DNA of 64,000 nucleotides, taken from positions 992,001-1,056,000 of the forward strand of contig CAVPZS010000005.1 in assembly GCA_963710275.1 (NCBI GenBank), given 5' to 3'. Under the pieces are notes generated by a model. The model searched no databases and was not told where the DNA came from. It worked only from the letters and a program-made list of their open reading frames with translations. Positions 56,021 through 64,000 of this stretch are shown in pieces. The stretch comes from Rhodoblastus sp963710275 (GTDB taxonomy: Bacteria > Pseudomonadota > Alphaproteobacteria > Rhizobiales > Beijerinckiaceae). The position numbers and the translations under genes were made by a program. The stretch's first letter is position 1; every line of letters starts with the position of its first letter.

Positions 56021-57418
56021 TTACCGAAGATTTGCCGTTCCGAATTTTTCACGCGCCAACTGGAAAATCAGCCGCGCGGCCTGGGCTTCCCCGCCTTCCG
56101 GGCGGCCCGGCCTGGCCGAAGGCGTCCAGCCGTAAATGTCGAAATGAGCCCAGGCGACGCCTGGCGAGACGAAGCGGCGCAGGAACAGCGCGGCGACGAT
56201 CGATCCGGCCATGCCGCCCGGGGGCGCGTTGTTGAGGTCGGCGATCTTGCCATCGAGCTTGGCGTCATAGGGCTTCCAGAGCGGCAGCCGCCAGACCGGG
56301 TCGTTGACCTCGAGCCCGGCGCGGAGAATTGCGCCGGCCAAGGCCTCGTCGTCGGTGTAGAAGGGCGGCAGGTCCGGCCCGAGCGCCACGCGCGCGGCCC
56401 CGGTCAGGGTGGCGAAATCGACCAGCAATTCGGGCTTTTCCTCGTCGGCCAGCGTCAGGGCGTCGGCAAGGATCAGCCGTCCCTCGGCGTCGGTGTTGCC
56501 GATCTCGACGGAAAGACCCTTGCGGCTGCGGTAGATGTCCCCGGGCCGGAAGGCTTCGCCTGAAACCGAGTTCTCGACGATGGGGACGAGCAGGCGCAGG
56601 GAGACGTCGACATCCGCCGCCATGATCATCGCGGACGCGGCCAGCGCCGAAGCCGCGCCGCCCATGTCCTTCTTCATCAGGCCCATCGCGCTTTCCGGCT
56701 TGATGTCGAGGCCGCCGGAATCGAAACAGACGCCTTTTCCGACCAGCGTCATGTTCCGAGCGCGCTCGGGGCGCCAGCGCAGATCGACCAGGCGCGGGGC
56801 GCGCGGCGAGCCCTTGCCGACGGCGTGGATCAGCGGAAAGCCCCGTTCGAGCGCCTCACCCCGGATAACCTGCGCCTGCGCGCCGAACTTCTGCGCGACG
56901 CCGAGCACGGCGGCCTCGAGTTCGTCTGGCCCCATGTCATTGGCCGGCGTGTCGATCAGCTGGCGCGCCAGGGCCACGCATTCGGCCATGGTCTCGACGG
57001 CCGCGACGTCTATCCCGTCGGGCGCCGCCAGCCGGGCGCTTTCGCGCGGGCTCTTGTAGCGGCTGAACCGCTGGGCGCCGAGCAGGAAGGCCAGGGCGGC
57101 GAGTTCGGGTCTGCCGGGTGACCCGACGAACCGGTAGACGCCCGGCGGCAATTGCGTCGCCAGCAGGCCGGGTTGGAATGGGTCGGCGGCCGGGTCCTCG
57201 TCGAGGCAGAAGACCACCCCGGGCGCGCCGTCCCGGGTGAAGAAAAAGCAGCGGCCGGGCTTGGCGTCGAAGCTTGTCGCTGCCGCGAAGGCCAGGGCCT
57301 CGGGAGGGGCGTCGGCAAACCCCTCCGGCGCCTTGAGGGCGGCGGCGAATTTCGCCGAGGGAACCAGCCAGACGGGGATCGAAATTTCCGAACGGTCGGC
57401 GAAGCGCAAGCGGGGCAT
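56021..57418 (-). CDS. M17 leucyl aminopeptidase family protein
   Basis: 465 aa from ATG 57418 (TTG at 57427 also in frame). The M17 core includes VGKGVCFDSGGLDIKP, MKKDMGGAA and NTDAEGRLILADAL with the metal ligands. It is the shorter PepB-like branch rather than PepA. It removes N-terminal residues from peptides and may work with the NlpC/P60 enzyme on cell-wall peptides. Confidence 0.9.
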   Translation of the reverse strand: MPRLRFADRSEISIPVWLVPSAKFAAALKAPEGFADAPPEALAFAAATSFDAKPGRCFFFTRDGAPGVVFCLDEDPAADPFQPGLLATQLPPGVYRFVGSPGRPELAALAFLLGAQRFSRYKSPRESARLAAPDGIDVAAVETMAECVALARQLIDTPANDMGPDELEAAVLGVAQKFGAQAQVIRGEALERGFPLIHAVGKGSPRAPRLVDLRWRPERARNMTLVGKGVCFDSGGLDIKPESAMGLMKKDMGGAASALAASAMIMAADVDVSLRLLVPIVENSVSGEAFRPGDIYRSRKGLSVEIGNTDAEGRLILADALTLADEEKPELLVDFATLTGAARVALGPDLPPFYTDDEALAGAILRAGLEVNDPVWRLPLWKPYDAKLDGKIADLNNAPPGGMAGSIVAALFLRRFVSPGVAWAHFDIYGWTPSARPGRPEGGEAQAARLIFQLAREKFGTANLR

Positions 57419-57534
57419 TTCGAACAAGGGCGCGGTCCCTGACTCGGGCGGCGCCGGGGCCGCCGCGTTAACGGTCCATTAGGGTTAACGAATTATTCCT
57501 TTCATTAGAAGCCTTAAAGAGCAGAGGACGCGTC

Positions 57535-58379
57535 GTGAGGATTTCCAGCAAGCGCAGCGGCGCCTTCCTGAAGCCGGGCGTGCTCGGCGGCGTCGCCATC
57601 GCCGCGCTCCTGACCCTGTCCGGCTGCAATCGCGTCGACATGGGCGACATAACAGGTTCGATTTCAGCGCCGGCCAGGCCCGCCTCCAATTCGCCTGAGG
57701 ACCTGAAGACTTTCTCCGACGCCTTGCGCGAGCGCTACGAGAAGCATCCTGACGACAAGGCGAACGCAATGGCCTATGCGCGTTCGCTGCGGGCGCGCGA
57801 CCTCAATCAACAGGCGGCGGCGGTGCTGCAGGAACTGGCGATCAAACATTCCCGCGATCGCGAAGTCCTCGCGGCCTATGGCAAGGCGCTGGCTGACGCC
57901 GGGCAGCTCCAGCAGGCCCAAAGCGTGCTCGAACAGGCCGATTCGCCCGACAATCCCAACTGGTCGGTGGTGTCGACCCGCGGCTCCATCGCCGATCAGC
58001 TCGGCGACCACGCCACCGCTCAGGCCTTTTACGAAAACGCCCTGAAACTTTCGCCGGGCGAGCCTTCGGTGCTGTCCAATCTCGGCCTGTCCTATGCGCT
58101 CTCCCACGACCTCCCTCGCGCGGAAAGCGTGTTGCGCGAGGCGGCGGCCAGCCCCGCGCCGACGCGCGGGAGCGGCAGAATCTGGCGCTCGTGCTAGCGT
58201 TGCAGGGCAAGTTCAACGAGGCCGAACAAGTGTCCATGCATGATCTGACGCCGCAGCAGGCGAAGGAGAATGTCGCCGCGATCCGCCAGATGATTTCCCA
58301 ATCCAACGACTGGCGCGACATCCAGACCCCCGGCGCCCGCAAGAAAGTCGAGCGGGTGAACCTCGACGCCGCGCGCTGA
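57535..58379 (+). CDS. tadD: TadD-like TPR lipoprotein (one frameshift)
   Basis: About 281 aa once a base is restored near 58158. The lipobox LSGC follows the signal segment (GVAIAALLTLSGC), and TPR repeats cover residues 60-240. TadD is a pilotin-like lipoprotein of the tad pilus system. GTG at 57535 has AGAGGA upstream. It is convergent with tadC across a terminator. Confidence 0.82.
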
Positions 58380-58431
58380 GGCTGGCCCGAAAAAAAGATC
58401 TCGAGCGCTTTTTGATGAGGCGCTGAAAAGC

Positions 58432-58461
58432 AAAGGCCCGTCGCGCGCGACGGGCCTTTTT
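58432..58461. terminator. Strong terminator between tadD and tadC
   Basis: AAAGGCCCGTC with its complement GACGGGCCTTT forms a 12-bp stem with a GCGC loop; T run at 57-61 of this block (58457-58461). The A run on the left arm gives it bidirectional character, so it can end tadD and tadC transcripts. Confidence 0.8.
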
Positions 58462-58489
58462 CATGGTCGGAGCTCAGGCCCAGCCGCGT

Positions 58490-59476
58490 TCAGAATCCGC
58501 TGGAGCCCGTCACCTGAATGATCGCCGGCGTGAGAATTACGGCGAACAGCACCGGCAGGAAAAACAGGATCATCGGGACGGTGAGCTTGGGCGGCAGGGA
58601 GGCCGCCTTTTTCTCGGCCTCCATCATGCGGTTGTCGCGCGCCTCCTGCGAGACCGTGCGCAGCGCCGAACCCAGCGGCGTGCCGTATTTTTCAGCCTGA
58701 ACCAGCGAAGTGACGATGTTCTTCACCGCCTCCAGGCCGGTGCGCTTGTGGAAATTGTCATAGGCCATGCGCCGGTCGGGCAGATAGGACAGTTCCGCCG
58801 TGGTCAGGGTGAATTCCTCGGCCAGCGGAATTGAGCGTACGCCAATTTCCTGGCTCACGCGCCGGAAGGCGTGCTCGATCGACATGCCCGATTCCACGCA
58901 GATCAGCAGCAGGTCCATCGCGTCGGGAAATGCGCGCCGCATGCTCGCCTGGCGATTGCTGATCACGTTCCGGATGTAGAGTTCCGGGACTTTCAGGCCG
59001 ACAAAGGCGAGGGCGAGCACGGAGCCCAGGCGGACCATGAATCCCCCGTCCATGTCGATGATCACGAACAAGTAGAACGAGCCGACAATCAGCACGATGA
59101 TCGGCGTGACGAGACGGAAGAACAGGAAGCCGACTTCCGCCTGCGGCCCGCGGAAACCGGCCATCAGCAGGCTTTCCTTGGCTTCTTCCGTGCCGAGCCA
59201 GCGCGACAGGCTGAAACGGACGACGACATCCTTCATGTAGGCCTTGGGCGCCTGGCGCAGGCCGCCGCCGTTGTTTTTCCCGGCCTTCATCTTCTCACGC
59301 TCGCGCGCGCGGATGCGCTCGCGCTCGGAAGCGACCAACTTCATGCGTTCTTCGAGATTGTCGCCTTCGAGAAAGGGCAGACCGATCGAAATCAGGCTGG
59401 CGACGGTGATCGCCCCGATCAGCACGGCGATCAGGGTTCGCGGGTCGGCGATTTTCGCAAACAGGAATTCAAACAT
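58490..59476 (-). CDS. tadC: Tad pilus assembly inner-membrane protein TadC
   Basis: 328 aa. A GspF/T2SSF domain with RRAFPDAMDLLLICVESGMS and LVQAEKYGTPLGSALR is typical, with spans at residues 12-35, 115-165 and 305-322. It pairs with TadB as the inner-membrane platform. It is the last gene of the cpaD-E-F-tadB-C unit in this direction. Confidence 0.92.
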   Translation of the reverse strand: MFEFLFAKIADPRTLIAVLIGAITVASLISIGLPFLEGDNLEERMKLVASERERIRAREREKMKAGKNNGGGLRQAPKAYMKDVVVRFSLSRWLGTEEAKESLLMAGFRGPQAEVGFLFFRLVTPIIVLIVGSFYLFVIIDMDGGFMVRLGSVLALAFVGLKVPELYIRNVISNRQASMRRAFPDAMDLLLICVESGMSIEHAFRRVSQEIGVRSIPLAEEFTLTTAELSYLPDRRMAYDNFHKRTGLEAVKNIVTSLVQAEKYGTPLGSALRTVSQEARDNRMMEAEKKAASLPPKLTVPMILFFLPVLFAVILTPAIIQVTGSSGF

Positions 59477-59521
59477 CGCTTCCGACCTTGCCCTGAACCG
59501 GTAAAGAAAAAGCTGACGCCG

Positions 59522-60503
59522 TCATATGTCGAAGGCGATCATCTTCTTCATGATGAAGATGCCGACGCTCATGACGAAGGCGCAGCAAAACAGCACGACG
59601 CGGCCCTTTTCAGTGATCCACAGCAGTTCGATGTAGCGGGGGCTGGTGAGATAGACGAGCGTGGCCACCACGATCGGCAACGCGCCGATGATGCCGGCCG
59701 AGGCCTTGGCTTCGGAGGAAATGGCCTTGACCTTGTCGCGCATCTTCTTGCGCTCGCGCAGCACGCGCGCGAGATTGGCCAACGCCTCGGCGAGATTGCC
59801 GCCCGCCTTTTGCTGGATGGCGATGACGATGGCGAAGAAATTCGCCTCCGGCGTCGGCATCCGATCGGGCATGCGCTCGATCGCTTCGGTGATCGAAAGG
59901 CCGAGCGTCTGCGATTCGACGACCAGACGGAACTCCGTCCGCACCGGCTCCGACGCCTCCGACGGCGATGATGCGAATGCAGTCTCCGAGCGGCAGGCCG
60001 GCCTTGACGCCGCGGATGATGACGTCCAGCGCGTTGGGGAATTCCAGCGCGAAATTCTTCATGCGCCTGTTGAGCATGAAGTTGAGCCAGAAGTTGGGCA
60101 GGCCGAAGCCGCCGATCAGCAGGCCGGCCAGGGCCATCACGGGATTGCCGCTGACCACATAGATCAGCAGTACGAACACGGCGGCGCAGGCGCCCGAGAT
60201 GAGGAAGAAATTCTGCTTGGTCAATTCGAGGCCGGCCTGGGCGATGCGGGCTTCGATCGTGACTTTCTTCTTCGCGGCGCTGCGCTGCTCCATCTCCTTG
60301 AGGCTGTCGGAGACCTGCTTGCGGCGCGCCGCGGCGTCCACGACGCGTTCCGCCCCGACCCGTTTCGCGCCCTTGGCGATGACCTGGGCGTGGCGCTTGT
60401 CCGCCTTGGCCTCGCCGCTGAGCAGGGGGTAGACGAAAACGAAGAACCCGCCGCTCAAGGCGGACACGGAAAGGAGGATGATCAGTAGGGAGCGGGTGTC
60501 CAT
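59522..60503 (-). CDS. tadB: Tad pilus assembly inner-membrane protein TadB (one frameshift)
   Basis: 326 aa after removing one inserted base near 59960. N-terminal hydrophobic segment, a charged linker, then the GspF domain with FPNALDVIIRGVKAGLPLGDCI. The second half (EASEPVRTEFRLVVESQTLG) is in the other frame. It partners TadC. Confidence 0.92.
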
Positions 60504-60513
60504 CTTTCCTGCC

Positions 60514-61938
60514 TTATTCGCGCAATTCCGACGCGTCCAGCGCAGCGGCCAGCCGATCTTCCTCGCCGTAATAGCGGGCGCGCTCCCAGAACCGGGGGCG
60601 GCCGATGCCGGTGGAGCGATGGCGCCCCACGAGCTTGCCATTGGCGTCTTCGCCGGTGATCTCGTAGACGAGGAGGTCCTGGGTGATGACGACGTCGCCT
60701 TCCAGGCCCATCACTTCGGTGATGTGGGTGATGCGGCGCGAACCGTCGCGCAGGCGCTCGGCCTGGATGATCACGTCGATCGAGCCCACGATCATTTCGC
60801 GGATGGTGCGCGACGGCAGCGAGAAGCCGCCCATGGTGATCATGGATTCGAGACGGCTCATCGCTTCGCGCGGCGAGTTGGCGTGCAGCGTGCCCATCGA
60901 GCCGTCATGGCCGGTGTTCATGGCCTGCAGCAGGTCGAAGGCCTCGGGTCCGCGCACTTCGCCGACGATGATGCGCTCGGGACGCATACGCAGGCAGTTC
61001 CTGACCAGGTCGCGCATGGTGATCTCGCCCTGGCCCTCGAGGTTCGGCGGGCGCGTTTCCAGGCGCACCACATGGGGCTGCTGCAGTTGCAGTTCGGCGG
61101 CGTCCTCGCAGGTGATGACGCGTTCGTCGAGGTCGATGTAGGCGGTCAGGCAGTTCAGCAGCGTGGTCTTGCCCGAGCCGGTGCCGCCGGAGATCAGGAC
61201 GTTGCAGCGCACGCGCCCGATGATCTTGAGAACGCGCGCGCCCTCGGGCGAAATCGAGCCGAATTGGTCAGCTCGTCGAGGGTCAGCTTGTCCTTCTTGA
61301 ATTTGCGGATGGTGAGCGTCGGCCCGTCGAGCGCCAGCGGCGGCGCGATGACGTTGACGCGGGAGCCGTCCAGCAGGCGCGCGTCGCAGATCGGCGAGGC
61401 TTCGTCGACGCGGCGGCCGACCTGGCTGACGATGCGCTGGCAGATGTTCATCAGCTGCGCATTGTCGCGGAAGCGCACGTTGGTGAGCTGGATCTTGCCG
61501 CCGACTTCGATGAAGGTGCGGGTCGGCGCCGTTGACCATGATGTCGGCGATGTCGTCGCGCGCCAGCAGGGGCTCCAGCGGGCCATAGCCCAGCACGTCG
61601 TTGCAGATGTCCTGGAGCAGGTCTTCCTGCTCGGCGATCGACATCACGACGTTCTTGATCGAAATGATCTCGTTGACGATGTCGCGGATTTCCTCGCGCG
61701 CGCTTTCGGCGTCGAGCTGGGCCAGCTGCGCCAGATCGATGGTGTCGATCAGGGCGCTGAAGATCGTGGTCTTGGTGAGGTAATATTCGTCCGAGCGCCG
61801 GCTCTCCTGCGCCGGGGCGGGCGGCAGCGCCATCGATTGCGGAGCCGGCGCGGCGGGAGCGATCGCCTCGACAACCGTGGAGGACGGTCCCTGCGTCGCG
61901 CGCTGCGGGGCGCTGGTGGCGGAGCGCTTTCCAAACAT
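60514..61938 (-). CDS. cpaF: Tad secretion ATPase CpaF/TadA (two indels)
   Basis: 474 aa after an insertion near 61521 and a deletion near 61262 are corrected. The Walker A GGTGSGKTTLLNC, the CEDAAELQL Asp box, the RMRPERIIVGEVRGPEAF Walker B and His box are clear. It hydrolyses ATP to drive pilus assembly and retraction. The disordered N-terminus is Pro/Ala-rich. Confidence 0.95.
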   Translation of the reverse strand: MFGKRSATSAPQRATQGPSSTVVEAIAPAAPAPQSMALPPAPAQESRRSDEYYLTKTTIFSALIDTIDLAQLAQLDAESAREEIRDIVNEIISIKNVVMSIAEQEDLLQDICNDVLGYGPLEPLLARDDIADIMVNGADPHLHRSRRQDPAHQRALPRQCAADEHLPAHRQPGRPPRRRSLADLRRAPAGRLPRQRHRAAAGARRADAHHPQIQEGQADPRRADQFGSISPEGARVLKIIGRVRCNVLISGGTGSGKTTLLNCLTAYIDLDERVITCEDAAELQLQQPHVVRLETRPPNLEGQGEITMRDLVRNCLRMRPERIIVGEVRGPEAFDLLQAMNTGHDGSMGTLHANSPREAMSRLESMITMGGFSLPSRTIREMIVGSIDVIIQAERLRDGSRRITHITEVMGLEGDVVITQDLLVYEITGEDANGKLVGRHRSTGIGRPRFWERARYYGEEDRLAAALDASELRE

Positions 61939-61939
61939 G

Positions 61940-62043
61940 TTCGATCCCGTCTCCCGTCAACTCAAAATTTTTCGCCGCCCGGAGGCGAACAACCTTTTGG
62001 CGCCTGGTCTCGTCCGAAAAGTCTACGACTTTTCGGGACCCTG
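61940..62043. other. Gap with a hairpin between cpaF and cpaE
   Basis: CCGAAAAGTC (62010-62019) can pair with GACTTTTCGG. It lacks a T tract in the reading direction of the operon, so a processing or attenuating hairpin is possible. Nothing else is seen in these 104 bases. Confidence 0.3.
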
Positions 62044-63291
62044 CTAACCCTTCAGAATCGCCAGCAAGGGCTCCAGAAAACCCTTGCTTTCACGCTTGAT
62101 AGCGGCGCGGCCGGTGACCAGCCGCGCCAGATCGCTGAAATGAAGCGCGATCTTGGCGCCGTCCTCCATTTCCGAAATCATTTGTCCGTTGTTGGCGGCG
62201 GTGCCGAACAATTTGGTCTCGAACGGAATGATGGCGCAAGCCTCCACCTCGATCGCCTTGGCGAAGTCGGCGGCCGCAATCTCCGGCCGTTTCGGCAGGC
62301 CAACGCCATTGAGCACGAGGCGCGGGGGCGGGTCGTTCTTGCGCGCGCCGCGCAGCGAGTCGAGCAGGCTCTTGGCGTTGCGCAGGCTGGCCAGATCCGG
62401 CGAGGCCACGATCAGCGTTTCGTCGGCCGCGACCAGCATGCGCCGCGACCAGGCGGTCCAGACATGGGGCACGTCGAGCACGACATAGGGCGTCGAGGCG
62501 CGCAACAGGTCGAGCAGGCCGTCGAAAGCGGTTTCCTGGAGATCGTAACAGCGTTCAACCGTCGCGGGGGCGGCCAGGATCGAGAGTTTTTCGCTGCATT
62601 TGGACAGCAGGCGGTCGACGAGATTGGCGTCGAGCCGGTCCGGCGCAAACACCGCCTCGGCTATGCCCTGCGGAGGGTCCTGGTTGAAGTCGAGGCCCGC
62701 GGTGCCGAAAGGCAGGTCGAGGTCGACGATGACGGTGGCGGCGTCGAGTTCGCGCGCGATCGACCAGGCGAGATTATGCGCGACGCTGGAGGCGCCGACG
62801 CCGCCCTTGCAGCCGGTGACCGCGATGATGCGGCCCAGCGGCGTCGAACTGTCCTGATGGTACTGGGCCGAAAGCGCGGCGATGAAATCCATCACGCCGA
62901 AGGGCTGGACGAGATAGTCGCTCACGCCGCGCGAGATCAGTTCGCGGTAGAGCGTGATGTCGTTCAGCTTGCCGATCACCATGACCTTGGTGCCGGAATC
63001 GCAGAATTCGGCCAGCGCTTCGAGCTGTCCGATCAACTCATCGCGCCCGGCTGACGTCTCGAGGACGATCACATTGGGCGTAGGCGAGGTACGGTAGGAT
63101 TCCACCGCCGCGCTGGCGCCGCCCATGTTCACTTTCACATGCGCCTTTTCCATGCGCCGGTCGATCGCGGCCTCGCCGATCAGCGTCGCCATTTCATGCG
63201 TTTCGCAGAAAGCCTGCAAGGAAATACGCGGCGCCGGAGCGATTTGCGCATAGGCGGAGCTTTGCGCTTGGTCGATGGAGTCGATGCTCAT
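62044..63291 (-). CDS. cpaE: Pilus localisation ATPase CpaE/TadZ
   Basis: 415 aa. An atypical receiver domain (residues 25-135, no clear phosphoacceptor) is followed by a MinD/ParA-like ATPase with the deviant Walker A GCKGGVGASSVAHNLA, DLDLPFGTAGLDF and VLDVPHVW. TadZ positions the pilus machine at the pole. It is between cpaD and cpaF. Confidence 0.93.
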   Translation of the reverse strand: MSIDSIDQAQSSAYAQIAPAPRISLQAFCETHEMATLIGEAAIDRRMEKAHVKVNMGGASAAVESYRTSPTPNVIVLETSAGRDELIGQLEALAEFCDSGTKVMVIGKLNDITLYRELISRGVSDYLVQPFGVMDFIAALSAQYHQDSSTPLGRIIAVTGCKGGVGASSVAHNLAWSIARELDAATVIVDLDLPFGTAGLDFNQDPPQGIAEAVFAPDRLDANLVDRLLSKCSEKLSILAAPATVERCYDLQETAFDGLLDLLRASTPYVVLDVPHVWTAWSRRMLVAADETLIVASPDLASLRNAKSLLDSLRGARKNDPPPRLVLNGVGLPKRPEIAAADFAKAIEVEACAIIPFETKLFGTAANNGQMISEMEDGAKIALHFSDLARLVTGRAAIKRESKGFLEPLLAILKG

Positions 63292-63294
63292 GGC

Positions 63295-63999
63295 TCAGTT
63301 TCCTACGCCGCCGATATTGCTGTTCTGTGTGCTCCAGGTCGTGCCCGGATCCTTGCCCTGACGCACGGCGTCGATGCCGCGGCCGCGCATATGCGCATCC
63401 GGAGGCGTTTCGGCGGCGGGGCCCATCAGGTCGCGCGGATCGGCGGCTTGCGCCGCCAGCATCTGCTGGCTGGCGCAGCCAAAGTTGTAATAGGGCTTGT
63501 TGTCCCAGCCTTCGATCGACGATCCGGACGCCAGGTCGTTCGGCCATTGGCCGCAACGGTTCTGCACCTGCGCCACCACCGCGGCGTAGGACAGGCGGAT
63601 GGGAGCGGCGAGATGGGCGTCGGCGACGGGATAGGAGGAGACGACGACATAGCCGCGCGCGCCGCCGGCGACGAGGGCTTTGCGCAGGGCGGGAAGGGCC
63701 GCGCGCGCTTCCGCGGCGCCGGGACCGCCCTGCGGCAAGGCGATGCCGATGTCGCCGGAGCCGTCGACCTTGTACCTTTCCGCGAATTGACGCACGAGGT
63801 CCTCGGTCCGCTTGTCGATCTCGCTGCCGTGAACCTGCGCGAGGACGTCGAGACTGATGCGGGAGCGCGCCAGCTCGATCGGATGGCGCGCGCCGACGTC
63901 GCGCGCGGGGATCGAACTGGTGACCACCCGATCGGCGCCGGTGCAGCCGGCGAGCGGCGACGCCAGGGCCAGCAGGCCGGCGAAGCTCAGGCGCCGCAT
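63295..63999 (-). CDS. cpaD: Tad pilus lipoprotein CpaD
   Basis: 234 aa. The lipobox LAGC follows a signal peptide (MRRLSFAGLLALASPLAGC). The domain has the CpaD features DIGIALPQGGPG and a C-terminal NFGCASQQMLAAQAADPRDLM with the conserved cysteine. It is near the outer-membrane secretin CpaC, which should lie just beyond the right edge. The start ATG is at 63999, one base from the end of the window. Confidence 0.92.
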   Translation of the reverse strand: MRRLSFAGLLALASPLAGCTGADRVVTSSIPARDVGARHPIELARSRISLDVLAQVHGSEIDKRTEDLVRQFAERYKVDGSGDIGIALPQGGPGAAEARAALPALRKALVAGGARGYVVVSSYPVADAHLAAPIRLSYAAVVAQVQNRCGQWPNDLASGSSIEGWDNKPYYNFGCASQQMLAAQAADPRDLMGPAAETPPDAHMRGRGIDAVRQGKDPGTTWSTQNSNIGGVGN

Positions 64000-64000
64000 G

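Noticed and set aside
60478..63054. An 858-aa plus-strand open frame
   Set aside because: It is antisense to cpaF and cpaE, which have all their motifs. Long antisense frames are common in GC-rich DNA.
1..64000. CRISPR arrays, insertion sequences, prophage genes, tRNA or rRNA genes
   Set aside because: No regularly spaced repeats, transposase or integrase motifs, terminal inverted repeats or tRNA arms were seen. A tRNA scan and repeat search would be decisive.

Overview
This window is high-GC, gene-dense DNA that looks like the chromosome of an alphaproteobacterium, most likely a member of the Hyphomicrobiales (Rhizobiales; a Beijerinckiaceae/Methylocystaceae-like relative is my guess). Reasons are the fixNOQP-fixGHIS (cbb3 oxidase) cluster behind a FixK/FNR box, an LsrB/VtlR-type LysR regulator, a NadQ-like Nudix regulator, and a tad/cpa pilus locus. 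I see no transposase, integrase, phage gene, CRISPR array, rRNA or tRNA.

Layout. 0.3-2.3 kb: a possible small RNA, then a PuuD-type urate oxidase with a cytochrome c tail behind a PAP2 phosphatase. 2.5-9.3 kb: thioredoxin-fold isomerase, MoeB, RidA, YqhA and MsrA, the divergent LsrB and Crp/Fnr regulators with a DUF2892 protein, a di-iron hydroxylase and YchF. 9.4-15.3 kb: a small secreted protein, YchJ, a chromophore-less phytochrome-like protein, an esterase, a polysaccharide deacetylase, a GNAT enzyme and DnaN. 15.6-22.6 kb: a class A penicillin-binding protein, two orphan secreted proteins, dihydroorotase, YgfZ and an AhpD-like protein. 22.7-28.5 kb: cytochrome b561, a coupled tag-HD-phosphatase-nadQ operon, a sterol-desaturase homologue, xseB and ispE. 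28.6-33.1 kb: PspA divergent from LemA, an M48 protease and a third membrane protein. 33.1-38.7 kb: a CDF transporter with an unusually long tail, GloA, an aldolase, a small DNA-binding-like protein, two DedA proteins and PAP2. 38.8-43.5 kb: a complete LIV-type ABC transporter (livG-F-K-H-M). 43.5-53.4 kb: ccoNOQP, ccoGHIS and an MFS protein. 53.4-57.5 kb: a TonB-like protein, ThiD, an NlpC/P60 hydrolase and an M17 aminopeptidase. 57.5-64 kb: TadD, TadC, TadB, CpaF, CpaE and CpaD; the locus runs off the right edge.

Working together. The cco genes form a full module: catalytic subunits (N, O, Q, P), the assembly ferredoxin (G), FixH, the copper P-type ATPase (I) and FixS. The FixK-type box implies induction at low oxygen. 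MsrA and RidA lie divergent from LsrB, which suggests an oxidant and reactive-metabolite repair unit. PspA, LemA and the M48 protease look like an envelope quality-control unit.

Sequence quality. About twenty otherwise well-conserved genes are split by single-base insertions or deletions (about 44 by my count, 27 of them between 39.5 and 46.3 kb). Undoing each indel restores a clean, family-like protein of plausible length, so I annotate these as intact genes with probable sequencing or assembly errors, not as true pseudogenes. Indel positions are given gene by gene.
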